This document shows positions 17,727 through 26,366 of a stretch of 64,000 nucleotides of DNA, piece after piece. Below the pieces are notes generated by a model. The model did not search any database and was not told the origin of the DNA. It was given only the letters and a program-made list of their open reading frames with translations. The position numbers were made by a program, and so were the translations under genes. The stretch spans positions 124,001 through 188,000 of the forward strand of contig CAVZTA010000016.1 of the NCBI GenBank assembly GCA_963778025.1, in the 5' to 3' direction. This DNA comes from CAVZTA01 sp963778025. GTDB lineage: Bacteria > Chloroflexota > Limnocylindria > Limnocylindrales > CSP1-4. Position 1 is the first letter of the stretch, and the number at the start of each line of letters is the position of its first letter.

Positions 17727-19212
17727 TCAGGCCCGCCGGAACCAGGGCTGCAGCGCGGGATAGAGCTCGCGATACGCGGCGTGGATGTCGCGATAGCGCG
17801 CGGCGTCGGGGCCGGGACTCGCGACCGGGGTCGTCCGGATGCCGGCGGTCGCCTTCGCCACCGTCGTCGTACCAGCCCGCGCCCGACGGCCGCCAGGAGC
17901 GCCGCGCCGTACGCCGCGCCCTCCGTCGTCTCGACCGTGGCGATCTCCGCGTCCAGGACATCGGCGAGGATGCGGCGCCAGACCGGGCTGGCCGTGCCGC
18001 CACCGGACGCGCGGATCGTCGACGGGTGCGCGATGCCCGCGTCGACCATCAGGTCGAGGCCGTCCCGGAGGCCGAACGCGACGCCCTCGAGCACCGCCCG
18101 GGTGAGGTGCGCTCGGCCGTGCGTGAGCGAGAGCCCGACGAACGCGCCGCGGGCATCGGGATCCGGGTGCGGCGAGCGCTCGCCGGAGAGGTACGGCAGG
18201 AACACGAGGCCCTCGGAACCCGGCGCGACCGACGCGGCCTCCTCGACCAGCGGGCCGAACGCCTCGCCGGGCGCGATCGCGTCGCGATACCAGCGCAGCG
18301 AGCCGGCGGCCGACAGCATCACCGACATCAGATGCCAGCGTCCGGGCGCCGCGTGGCAGAACGCGTGGACGCGACCCTCGGGCTCGTAGAGCGGGCGATC
18401 GGTCGCGGCGAAGATCACGCCCGACGTGCCCAGGCTCAGGGCGACGACCCCCGGGTCCACCGCACCCACGCCGACGCCATTCGCGCTCTGGTCGCCGCCG
18501 CCGGCCATGACCGGGGTGCCGACCCGGAGCCCGGTCTGCGTCGGCCGCTGCCTGCGAGATCCCGCCGGTCACCGCCGGTCCCTCGAACGTCGGCGGGAGC
18601 CATGCAGGGTCGATCCCGAGCGCCGACACCATCTCGGGCGACCAGTCGCGCGCCGAGAGCTCGAACAACTGCGTCCCGGACCCGTCCGCCTTGTCCATCG
18701 CGTGCTCCCCGGTGAGCCGGAGCCGCACGTAGTCCTTGGGCAGGAGCACATGCGCCGCCCGGGACCAGACCTCCGGCTCGTGGTCGCGGACCCAGACGAG
18801 CTTGGGAGCGGTGAACCCGGTGAGCGCGTCGTTGCCGGTGATCTCGACGAGACGCTGCCTTGCCGATCGTGGCGCGCATCCAGTCGCACTCCGCGGCGGT
18901 GCGCTGGTCGTTCCACAGGATCGCGGGCCGAAGGACCTCGTCGGCCGCATCGAGCAGCACCAACCCGTGCATCTGCCCGGTCAGGCCGATGGCGACCACG
19001 TCGAGGGGCGGCGTCGCGGTGCGCGCCAGGACCTCACGGATCGCGGCGATCGTCCCGTCCCACCAGAGCCGCGGGTCCTGCTCGCTCCAGCCCGGGTGCG
19101 GGATCTCGAAGCCATACTCGGCCGAGCCCACGCCCAGCACGCGCCCGTCCTCGCCGACGAGGACGGCCTTCGTGGCCGTGGTCGAGGTGTCGATGCCGAG
19201 GACGACGCCCAT
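17727..19212 (-). CDS. xylB: Xylulokinase, multiply frameshifted
   Basis: FGGY-family kinase that makes xylulose 5-phosphate. Seen: the N-terminal phosphate loop VLGIDTSTTATKAVLVGEDG, GLTGQMHGLVLLD and AILWNDQRTAAECDW, then ITGNDALTGFTAPKLVWVRD, then MAGGGDQSANGVGVG, LSLGTSGVIFAA and IRASGGGTASPVWRRILADV, ending ELYPALQPWF. These parts lie in three frames, with breaks near 18860, 18548 and 17870. Reconstructed length is about 495 residues, the normal size, with every motif kept, so sequence error is likelier than decay. It starts 18 bases after xylA and converges on xylG. Confidence 0.85.
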
Positions 19213-19230
19213 GACGCGCGCGTCGCCGGC

Positions 19231-20592
19231 CTATCGAGCCGCGGCTTCCACCCGTGATCGATCGCCCGCCCAGAGGACGCGGTTGACCTCGTTCTCGAGG
19301 TGCTCCTGGTGCCCCGACCGCGGCGACGGATCGATCTCGCCCGCGGCGACCTTCGCCTCCAGGGAGGCGAGCGTCTCCGTGCCATCGAGGATCGCCGTCC
19401 CGAGCGGCCCGGCCCAGCCCGCGTAGCGCGCCTCGAGGGGCGCGGACAGCGTCTCGCGCTCCAGGAGGTCGGCGGCGACCAGCAGCGCACGGGCCAGGGT
19501 GTCGATGCCGCCGATGTGGGCGAGGAACAGGTCGGTGCGGTCGGTGCTCTGGCGCCGGAGCTTCGCGTCGAAGTTGAAGCCGCCGGTGGTGAGTCCGCCG
19601 CCCCGCAGGATCTCGTAGATCGGGAGTGCCAGGTCCTCGACCGAGTTCGGGAACTGATCGGTGTCCCAGCCGTTCTGCGGGTCGCCGCGGTTCGCGTCGA
19701 TGCTGCCCAGGATGCCGTGAGCGACCGCGTACGCGACCTCGTGGTGGAACGAGTGACCCGCGAGCGTCGCGTGGTTGGCCTCGATGTTCAGGCGGTACTC
19801 GTCCTCGAGGCCGTTCCGGACGAGGAAGCCATGGATGGTCGCCGAGTCGTAGTCGTACTGGTGCTTCGTCGGCTCCATGGGCTTGGGCTCGATGAGCAGC
19901 GTGCCCGCGAACCCGATCCGGTGCTTGTGCTCCGCGACGAGGTGGAGGAAGCGGGCCAGCTGGTCGCCTTCACGTCGGAGGTCGGTGTTCAGGAGCGTGT
20001 CGTAGCCTTCGCGCCCACCCCACAGGACATAGTTCGTGCCACCCAGCCGCTGCGTGACCTCCAGCATGTGCTTGACCTGGGCCGCGGCGTAGGCGAAGAC
20101 CTCGGGATCGGGGTTCGTGGCCGCGCCACCCTGGTACCGCGGATGGGTGAACAGGTTGGCCGTGCCCCACAGGAGCTGCGCGCCGGTCTGCTCCTGGTAG
20201 CGAAGCGCGTCGTCGGTCAGCGCGTCCAGGTTGTCGCGGAACTCGGCGAACGAGCGGCCCTCTGGGGCGACGTCTCGATCGTGGAAGCAGTAGTACGGCA
20301 TGCCGAGCTTCGCGATGAACTCGAACGCGACGGCCAACTTCTGGCGGGCCGCCGGCATCGGCTCGGCGGCCGGGTCCAGCCACGGCCGGTCGAGCGTCCC
20401 GACACCGAACATGTCGCGCCCGTCCCACGCGAACGAGTGCCAGAGGCAGACGCCGATCCGCAGGTGGTCCGCCATCCGCTTGCCGAGGACCATGCGATCG
20501 GGCTCGTAGACCCGGAACGCGAGCGGATCAGCGCCGTCCAGCCCGCCGAAGCCGATCGGTCCGCTGACCTCGGTGAAGAACGGCTCGCCCAC
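19231..20592 (-). CDS. xylA: Xylose isomerase
   Basis: Converts D-xylose to D-xylulose. It is the longer, class II type. Residues seen include YYCFHDRDVAPEG (catalytic His and Asp), VLWGGREGYDTLLN, LLIEPKPMEPTKHQYDYD (metal-binding Glu), IEANHATLAGHSFHHE, IDANRGDPQNGWDTDQFP and GGFNFDAK. I chose the GTG at 20592, which has AGGAGGGA eight bases upstream; the open frame continues to 20643 but that region overlaps the promoter. Length is 453 residues. xylB follows 18 bases later in the same operon. Confidence 0.95.
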   Translation of the reverse strand: MGEPFFTEVSGPIGFGGLDGADPLAFRVYEPDRMVLGKRMADHLRIGVCLWHSFAWDGRDMFGVGTLDRPWLDPAAEPMPAARQKLAVAFEFIAKLGMPYYCFHDRDVAPEGRSFAEFRDNLDALTDDALRYQEQTGAQLLWGTANLFTHPRYQGGAATNPDPEVFAYAAAQVKHMLEVTQRLGGTNYVLWGGREGYDTLLNTDLRREGDQLARFLHLVAEHKHRIGFAGTLLIEPKPMEPTKHQYDYDSATIHGFLVRNGLEDEYRLNIEANHATLAGHSFHHEVAYAVAHGILGSIDANRGDPQNGWDTDQFPNSVEDLALPIYEILRGGGLTTGGFNFDAKLRRQSTDRTDLFLAHIGGIDTLARALLVAADLLERETLSAPLEARYAGWAGPLGTAILDGTETLASLEAKVAAGEIDPSPRSGHQEHLENEVNRVLWAGDRSRVEAAAR

Positions 20593-20632
20593 GTCCGACT
20601 CCCTCCTGGCGCGGCTGCTCCGCGGTTCGTCC

Positions 20633-20643
20633 AACGCTAGCAC
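20633..20643 (-). promoter_or_regulatory. xylA promoter element
   Basis: Minus strand GTGCTAGCGTT, an extended -10 (TG-C-TAGCGT) about 42 bases before the GTG of xylA. It is identical over 11 bases to the element before the oxidoreductase operon at 12848-12858, hinting at shared control by the ROK protein, although the match may only reflect the promoter consensus. Confidence 0.5.
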
Positions 20644-20673
20644 TGATCGATGACGCCGCCGCCGTCGCGGACC

Positions 20674-21477
20674 TCAGCCGCCGACGGCGCTGCCCACGAA
20701 GGCGACCCGGACGCGTCGCGAACGCACCCGACCCGTGACACGGACCGTCGCGCCCTCGACCGTGCCGACCGTCGAGCGGCCACGGGACGGTGACCCGTCA
20801 CCGAGCGGAGACCCGACGCGGACGGCGTAGTCGCCGTCGGGCGGCAGGGCGACCGGCATCGGGAACGTCAGGCGCGTCCCGTCGCGCTCCGGCTCGGCGT
20901 CGCCGACGATCGCATGGGCACGACCGAGCAGGGTGGCCGCACCTCGGAGATCGCCACGGGCGATCGCGGCCCGGATGTCGCTCGAGCGGACCGCGGCACC
21001 GCCGATGACGAACGGCGGGACGATCGCCACGTCCCAGGCCGGATCGGCGGTCGCGCCGAGGGCCGCCAGCGTGTCCGGCGTGCCACCCCGCTGGTACCCG
21101 AACGCGGCGTCGGGGGTCATGAGGAAGCCGGCGAGCTCGGCGCGGTCGGTGAGCATCTCGACGAACGCGTCGTAGGGCGTCTCGCGGAGCGCCCGGTCGA
21201 AGTGCTGGACGACGGTGACGTCGATGCCCGCTCGGGCGAGCCGGGTGACGCGCTCCTGCGGGTCGATCAGCAGCGGCGGAGCGGACCCAGTGAGGATCTC
21301 GTCGGGGTGGGCGTCGAACGTGATGACCGCCGGATGGGCGTCGCGCCGTGCCGCTTCCGCGACGAGCCGGCGGAGGAGGTACGCATGTCCGCGATGGAGC
21401 CCGTCGAACACGCCCACCACCACGAACAGCCGGCCGTGGCGTGGACGGAGCTGCGCGAGGCCCTCGACGACGTCCAT
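20674..21477 (-). CDS. ribF: RibF-like FAD synthetase, kinase domain degenerate
   Basis: Riboflavin kinase/FMN adenylyltransferase family. The nucleotidyltransferase half is clear: VVGVFDGLHRGHAYLLRRL, AVITFDAHPDEIL, LMTPDAAFGYQRGG and VRSSDIRAAIARGDLRGAA. The C-terminal 85 residues resemble the start of the riboflavin kinase barrel (LGRAHAIVGD) but lack the GxPTAN motif and most of the domain. At 267 residues it is shorter than normal bifunctional RibF (about 310). It probably adenylylates FMN only. Its ATG shares one base with the truB stop (TGATG), the usual truB-ribF coupling. Confidence 0.85.
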   Translation of the reverse strand: MDVVEGLAQLRPRHGRLFVVVGVFDGLHRGHAYLLRRLVAEAARRDAHPAVITFDAHPDEILTGSAPPLLIDPQERVTRLARAGIDVTVVQHFDRALRETPYDAFVEMLTDRAELAGFLMTPDAAFGYQRGGTPDTLAALGATADPAWDVAIVPPFVIGGAAVRSSDIRAAIARGDLRGAATLLGRAHAIVGDAEPERDGTRLTFPMPVALPPDGDYAVRVGSPLGDGSPSRGRSTVGTVEGATVRVTGRVRSRRVRVAFVGSAVGG

Positions 21478-22478
21478 CAGCCGGGCGTCGCCCCGGTCTC
21501 GGCCGGCGCGGCGATCGTCGCAGCCTCCGTCCCGATCCAGCGGTCGACGAGGACCTTGTCGGGTGCCAGCCGGCCGCCATCGACGTGCCCGATGGCGACG
21601 ATCGGTCCGTCGACCACCCGGATGCGGACGACGGGCGCCTCGCTGGTCGCGTCATCGAGGACCGCCACGGCGCGCACGGGCAGCCCCGCGGCGAGACGCG
21701 GCACGTCGTGCTCGGCGATGTCCGCGGCGGGCAGGTGCTCCAGGCCGGCATCGACCGGCCGCAGGAGGCGCTGCACGGCCTCGAGCCCGTCATTCGCGGC
21801 CTCCCGAAGCGTGTCAAGGGGCAGCGCGTCGTCGATGGTGAACGAGCCTGCCCGGGTCCGCGCCAGCGCGCCGAGATACGCGGCGTTGCCCAGCGCCTCA
21901 CCGAGGTCGCGCGCGAGCGAGCGGATGTAGGTCCCAGCCGAGCAGGAGACATCGACGACCGCGATGGGCCTCGCGGGGTCGCTGGCATCCCACTCGACCA
22001 GGCGCAGCGAGTGGATGGTCACGCTGCGCGGGGCGAGCTCGGGCGTGACGCCCGCCCGCGCGAGCGCGTATGCCCGACGACCGGCGACCTGGACCGCCGA
22101 GAACGCGGGCGGCACCTGGGACAGCTCCCCGAGGAACCGCGGCAGTGCAGCCTCGACCGCGGCGCGGTCGGGTGCGGGGCCCGGCGCGGGCGTGCGTTCG
22201 CCCTCCAGGTCGTCCGTGGTCGAGCCCTCGCCGAAGCAGATCGTGGCCGTGTAGCCCTTCCGGTCGCCGAGGTGGTACTCCGCGAGTCGTGTGGCGTGGC
22301 CGAGGAAGACCGGCAGCACCCCGGACGCGAACGGATCGAGGGTGCCGCCATGCCCGACCCGGCGAGTCGCGGACAGCCGCCGGACGAGCGCCACCACGTC
22401 GTGCGAGGTCGGGCCCGCCGGCTTCGCGACGACGAGGACCCCGTCGAGGCCCGGCGGCCGCGGGCCGCGCGGACTCAG
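21477..22478 (-). CDS. truB: tRNA pseudouridine-55 synthase
   Basis: Makes pseudouridine 55 in the T-loop of tRNAs. Seen: the start DGVLVVAKPAGPTSHDVV, the catalytic-Asp motif VGHGGTLDPFASGVLPV, GYTATICFGEGSTTDDLEG, and VSCSAGTYIRSLARDLG. The PUA-like tail is present. No ATG, GTG or TTG lies in frame near the start. The best start is a CTG at 22478 that overlaps the nrnA stop as CTGA, with GAGGTGG four bases upstream; a base error there is the alternative. About 333 residues. It couples to ribF downstream. Confidence 0.9.
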   Translation of the reverse strand: MSPRGPRPPGLDGVLVVAKPAGPTSHDVVALVRRLSATRRVGHGGTLDPFASGVLPVFLGHATRLAEYHLGDRKGYTATICFGEGSTTDDLEGERTPAPGPAPDRAAVEAALPRFLGELSQVPPAFSAVQVAGRRAYALARAGVTPELAPRSVTIHSLRLVEWDASDPARPIAVVDVSCSAGTYIRSLARDLGEALGNAAYLGALARTRAGSFTIDDALPLDTLREAANDGLEAVQRLLRPVDAGLEHLPAADIAEHDVPRLAAGLPVRAVAVLDDATSEAPVVRIRVVDGPIVAIGHVDGGRLAPDKVLVDRWIGTEAATIAAPAETGATPG

Positions 22479-23518
22479 CGGACCACCTCGGCGGCCAGCC
22501 GGCGCGCCACCTCCAGCACGGCCTCCCGGGCTTCGGGAAGCGGTCGGGCGACGGTCGCCCCCGCGGCACGCGCGTGACCCCCACCGCCGAACACGCCCGT
22601 CAGCACCGTCGCGTCCACTCCGCCGGGCTTGGTCCGGACGCTGATGCGCGTGTCCGCCGGGCCCGCCTGCTTGAACACGATGGCGACCTCGGCGGCCTCG
22701 GCCTGCGACAGGAGATCGATGATCCCCTCGGAGTGTGCGCGGAGCGAGCCCGTCGCCTCGTAGTCGCCGTCGAGCAGGCTCGTCCAGACGACGCGTCCAT
22801 CGGGCGTGGTCTCGAGGCGGTCGAGCACACGGCCGAAGAGCCGGAGCTGCGCGTCGGGCTTGGTCCGGTAGAGCCGGCGGCTGATCTCGGACAGCGGTGC
22901 GCCGGCCGCGACCAGGGCTGCGGACACCGTCAGCGTGCGAGGTGTGGCGTTGGGATGGGCGAACGTCGCCGTGTCCATGACGATGCCGGCCATCAGCGCG
23001 GTCGCGAGCGCGCCATCGTCGGCGTCGAGGGGGACCCCGACCCGTGCCGCGAGCAGCGCGACCATCTCGCACGTGGCCGCGGCATGCGGCTCGATCCAGT
23101 CGGCGTCGCCTGTCGCGTCGTTGGACACGTGATGGTCGATGGTGATCCGTGGCGTGGCCGCGAAGAGGTCGGCATGACGCTCGCCGATCGCGCCGATCCG
23201 CTGCGTGGTGGCGCAGTCGACGAGGACGACGAGGTCGTACGTCACGCCGGGCTCGGGGTCCTGGCGGACGGTCTCGATGCCGGGCAGGAAGTCGTAGATG
23301 GCCGGGGGAGGATCGGTGGAGGCGGCGGTCGCCTCGCCGCCCAGCGCACGCACGATCGTTCGCACGCCGAGGGCGGCGCCCAGCGTGTCGGCATCGGGGT
23401 TCTCGTGGCTCACGAGGAGGATCCGGCGCGCCTCACGGAGGCGCGCGACGAGCGCCTCGGGGACGGCGGAGGTGTAGGCGGAGAGGTCGACCGCCGGTCC
23501 CGGCACGGTCGCGGTCAT
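22475..23518 (-). CDS. nrnA: DHH-DHHA1 phosphoesterase, NrnA-like
   Basis: Oligoribonuclease/pAp or c-di-AMP-type phosphatase that finishes RNA decay by degrading very short RNAs. The manganese-binding motifs are HENPDADTLGAALG, VVLVDCATTQRIG and ITIDHHVSN. The C-terminal DHHA1 domain carries VFGGGGHARAAGA. 347 residues, family length. The ATG at 23518 overlaps the rbfA stop (ATGA) and the stop overlaps the truB start. It is in the rbfA-nrnA-truB-ribF order known from many Gram-positive and Chloroflexota chromosomes. Confidence 0.93.
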   Translation of the reverse strand: MTATVPGPAVDLSAYTSAVPEALVARLREARRILLVSHENPDADTLGAALGVRTIVRALGGEATAASTDPPPAIYDFLPGIETVRQDPEPGVTYDLVVLVDCATTQRIGAIGERHADLFAATPRITIDHHVSNDATGDADWIEPHAAATCEMVALLAARVGVPLDADDGALATALMAGIVMDTATFAHPNATPRTLTVSAALVAAGAPLSEISRRLYRTKPDAQLRLFGRVLDRLETTPDGRVVWTSLLDGDYEATGSLRAHSEGIIDLLSQAEAAEVAIVFKQAGPADTRISVRTKPGGVDATVLTGVFGGGGHARAAGATVARPLPEAREAVLEVARRLAAEVVR

Positions 23519-24066
23519 CGCCGCGTCCGCCGGTGCGACCGTCCCGCGGCGCGACCCGGGTCGCGGTCATGGGACGCGGTGCGCCGGCCACGGCGGCGCG
23601 ACGAGGTGTCGTCGACGGGTGCCTCATCCGGCGCCGCCTCGGCATCGGCGGCGTCGCCCTCGTGGGGCAGGCGCAGCACGGGCGTCGGGAGCGATTCGCC
23701 GGCGGTCGGCGTGGCATCGGGGTCGCGGCCCTCCTCGAGCTCGGTGATGAGCTTCAGGACGCGGGTGCCGCGCTCGGCGGTGTCGTCGAGGCGGACGTGG
23801 AGCTCCGGGATGCGCTTCAATCGCAACCGGTGGCCCAGCTCCCGCCGGATGAACGGCATCGCCTGCTGCAGCGCCCGCACGGTCTCGGTCCGCTCACCGG
23901 TCTGCCCGATGACGCTGACCCAGACCTTGGCATGCCGAAGATCGGGTGCGGTCTCCACGTCGGTGATGGTCGCGAACCCGATGCGTGGGTCCGCGACCTC
24001 CTTCGTGAGCAACGCCCCGATCTCCTGCCGAAGCAGCTCGTCGATGCGGTCAGTCCGTTGCGTCAT
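23515..24066 (-). CDS. rbfA: Ribosome-binding factor A
   Basis: Cold-response and 30S maturation factor with a KH-like fold. Residues 1-115 carry the family core: RIDELLRQEIGALLTKEV, DPRIGFATITDVETAPDL, AKVWVSVIG and RIPELHVRLDDTAERG. The remaining 65 residues form an Asp/Glu-rich then Arg-rich tail (ending RSHRRTRR) that has no domain I recognise. The ATG at 24066 lies 15 bases after infB, and the stop overlaps nrnA by four bases. Confidence 0.93.
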   Translation of the reverse strand: MTQRTDRIDELLRQEIGALLTKEVADPRIGFATITDVETAPDLRHAKVWVSVIGQTGERTETVRALQQAMPFIRRELGHRLRLKRIPELHVRLDDTAERGTRVLKLITELEEGRDPDATPTAGESLPTPVLRLPHEGDAADAEAAPDEAPVDDTSSRRRGRRTASHDRDPGRAAGRSHRRTRR

Positions 24067-24081
24067 CCCGCGGACGGTCGA

Positions 24082-25983
24082 TCAGGAGGCGATCCTGGTC
24101 TGCATCTGGAGGGTGTAGCACTCGAGGATGTCGCCTTCCTCGATGTCGTTGACGCTGGCCAGGCCGATGCCGCATTCGAAGTTGGCCGCGACCTCGCGGA
24201 CGTCGTCCCGGAAGCGCCGGAGCGAGTCGATCCGGTCGGTCGCGACGACCTTGCCCGCGCGGTAGACCCGGACGTTGCCGGTCCGGACGATCCGGCCCTC
24301 GGTGACGTACGAGCCCGCGATGACCGTGCTCTTGCCCACCCGGAAGATCTGGCGGACCTCGGCGCGGCCCTCGATGACCTCCACCTCGACCGGCTCGAGC
24401 ATGCCCGCCAGCGCCGCCTGGACGTCGTCGGTGAGCTTGTAGATGATGTCGTACATCCGGACGTCGACGCCCTCGGCCTCGGCGGCTCGCCGCGCCGTGT
24501 CGGTGATCTTCGTATTGAAGCCGACCACGATCGCGTTCGACGCCGACGCCAGCAGGATGTCGTTGTCGGTGATGTCGCCGGCGCCCTCGAGGAGGACGTT
24601 GATCTTCACCTCGTCCGAGTCCAGCTGCTGCAGCGCGTGGGTGATCGCCCCGAGCGAGCCCGAGACATCGGCCTTGAGGACGATCCGCAGCTCCTTGCTC
24701 TGGCCGGCCTGGATCTGCCGGTAGAGGTCCTCGAGCGTCGCCCGGCCACCCGCGCCGTTCGCCTCGGCCTGGGCGGCGATGCGCTGCTCGACCGCGGTGC
24801 GAGCGGCCTTCTCGTCGGCCACGACGCGCAGGATGTCGCCCGCCTCCGGCACCTCGTTGAGGCCGAGGAGGACGACCGCGCTCGCCGGGCCGGCCTTCTG
24901 GGCGCGCTTGCCGGCGGCGTTCTCGAGCGCCTTGACCTTGCCCCACGTGTTGCCGACGGTGACGATGTCGCCGACCTTGAGCGTGCCGGTCTGGACGACG
25001 GTCGTCGCGATCGGGCCGCGGAACTTGTCCATCTGCGCTTCGATGACCGTGCCCACGGCGTCCCGCTTGGGGTTCGCCTTGAGCTCCTGGAGATCGGCCA
25101 CGAGGTTGATCATCTCGAGCAGCTCGGGCAGGCCCTGCCCCGTGCGCGCCGAGACGGCGACCATGGGCGTATCGCCGCCGTATTCCTCGACGACGATGCC
25201 GGCCTCGGTGAGCTCGGTCTTGACCCGGTCGGGGTTGGAGTCGGCCTTGTCGATCTTGTTGAGCGCGATGATGATCGGCACCTTCGCGGCCTTCGCGTGC
25301 TGGATCGCCTCCAGCGTCTGGGGCATCACCCCGTCATCAGCCGCGACCACGACGATCGCGATATCGGTGACCTTCGCGCCGCGGGCGCGCATCGCCGTGA
25401 ACGCCTCGTGGCCCGGCGTGTCGAGGAACACGATGCGCTTGTCGCCGGCCATCACCTCGGATGCACCGATGTGCTGGGTGATGCCGCCCCGCTCGCCCGC
25501 CGCGACGGTCGTCGAGCGGATGGCGTCGAGGAGGCTCGTCTTGCCGTGGTCGACGTGGCCCATGACGGTCACGATCGGCGCGCGCGGCTGCAGGTCCTGC
25601 TCGTCGTCCTCGAACAGGACCTCCTTGGTCGCCGCCTCGGGCTTGCCCTCGGCCTCGCCCTCGGTCCCGTTCGTGCTCTCCGTCACGGTGGGCTCGGCGA
25701 TCTCATAGCCGAGCTCGCTGGCCACCAGGGACGCCGTCTCGCGGTCGATGAGCTGGTTGATCGTGGCGAAGATGCCGCTCTTGATGAGCTCGCGGATGAT
25801 GTCCGCGGGGTTCACCGCGAGCAGGTCCGCGAGCTCCTTGACGGTGATCGTCGACGGCAGCTCGATCGCGCCGCGCTCGCGCGGATCCGCGACCTGGACC
25901 GCCGCCTGCGTGAACCCGCCATCTCGCCGCGGCGGCTTCCGCGGCCCGCGTCGGCCGCGGGTGCCACTCCTACTTCGTGCCAT
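24082..25983 (-). CDS. infB: Translation initiation factor IF-2
   Basis: GTPase that brings initiator tRNA to the 30S subunit. A basic N-terminus is followed by an IF2-N domain (about 40-95; VKELADLLAVNPADIIRELI). The GTPase domain has MGHVDHGKTSLLD (G1, about 141), DTPGHEAFTAMRARG (G3) and ALNKIDKADSNPD (G4). Domains II-IV follow to QMQTRIAS. At 633 residues it is a short IF2 lacking the long variable N-terminal region. The ATG at 25983 overlaps the ylxR stop by 14 bases. No frame break. Confidence 0.97.
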   Translation of the reverse strand: MARSRSGTRGRRGPRKPPRRDGGFTQAAVQVADPRERGAIELPSTITVKELADLLAVNPADIIRELIKSGIFATINQLIDRETASLVASELGYEIAEPTVTESTNGTEGEAEGKPEAATKEVLFEDDEQDLQPRAPIVTVMGHVDHGKTSLLDAIRSTTVAAGERGGITQHIGASEVMAGDKRIVFLDTPGHEAFTAMRARGAKVTDIAIVVVAADDGVMPQTLEAIQHAKAAKVPIIIALNKIDKADSNPDRVKTELTEAGIVVEEYGGDTPMVAVSARTGQGLPELLEMINLVADLQELKANPKRDAVGTVIEAQMDKFRGPIATTVVQTGTLKVGDIVTVGNTWGKVKALENAAGKRAQKAGPASAVVLLGLNEVPEAGDILRVVADEKAARTAVEQRIAAQAEANGAGGRATLEDLYRQIQAGQSKELRIVLKADVSGSLGAITHALQQLDSDEVKINVLLEGAGDITDNDILLASASNAIVVGFNTKITDTARRAAEAEGVDVRMYDIIYKLTDDVQAALAGMLEPVEVEVIEGRAEVRQIFRVGKSTVIAGSYVTEGRIVRTGNVRVYRAGKVVATDRIDSLRRFRDDVREVAANFECGIGLASVNDIEEGDILECYTLQMQTRIAS

Positions 25984-26366
25984 GTGGTGCTCCTCCTGAT
26001 CCCTCGCCCGTCGCCTCGGCGCCGGTGGGTGTCGCTGTCGTGTCGTTCGTCTTCGTGTTCGTGGTCATGATGTGGTGCGTGGGCCCGGCCGCGAGCGTCG
26101 CCCGGAGGACCTCCGGGAGGGGGCTCGCCACGGCCCGGTCGAGCGTGCCGCGCTTGAGCGCCCCGGTCCAGCACGCGGCGTCGCGGCAGAGGTAGGCGCC
26201 TCGGCCGTTGGCGCGTCCGGTCGGATCCAGCTCGACCCGTCCGTCGGGCGTCCGGACGACCCGGACGAGGTCTCGTTTGTCACGCGCCGTCCGGCAGACG
26301 ACGCAGCTGCGTGTCGGGACCCGCCGTGCGGGACCCGGGCGACCGGCGCGGACCGCGGTCGAGCTT
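25970..26366 (-). CDS. ylxR: YlxR-family RNA-binding protein
   Basis: Small basic protein of the nusA-infB operon (DUF448). Seen in one frame: RSCVVCRTARDKRDLVRVVR, DPTGRANGRGAYLC, and ALKRGTLDRAV, which is the full YlxR fold. A 35-residue Thr-rich tail ending GAPHGTK follows and overlaps the infB start. No ATG, GTG or TTG is in frame between the nusA stop and the first conserved Cys, so the start is uncertain; it may use a rare codon (ATC at about 26366) or a base may be wrong. The end (TAG at 25970) is firm. Confidence 0.82.

Noticed and set aside
15425..18508. A 1027-codon minus-strand frame that begins inside xylB and runs across xylG and xylH.
   Set aside because: Only its first 220 residues are protein-like (the third quarter of xylulokinase). 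The rest is antisense to the transporter genes and results from the frame break in xylB.
17727..19212. xylB as a pseudogene because of three frame breaks.
   Set aside because: All kinase motifs are kept and the reconstructed length is normal. Essential genes nearby show the same type of break, so error is the better explanation.
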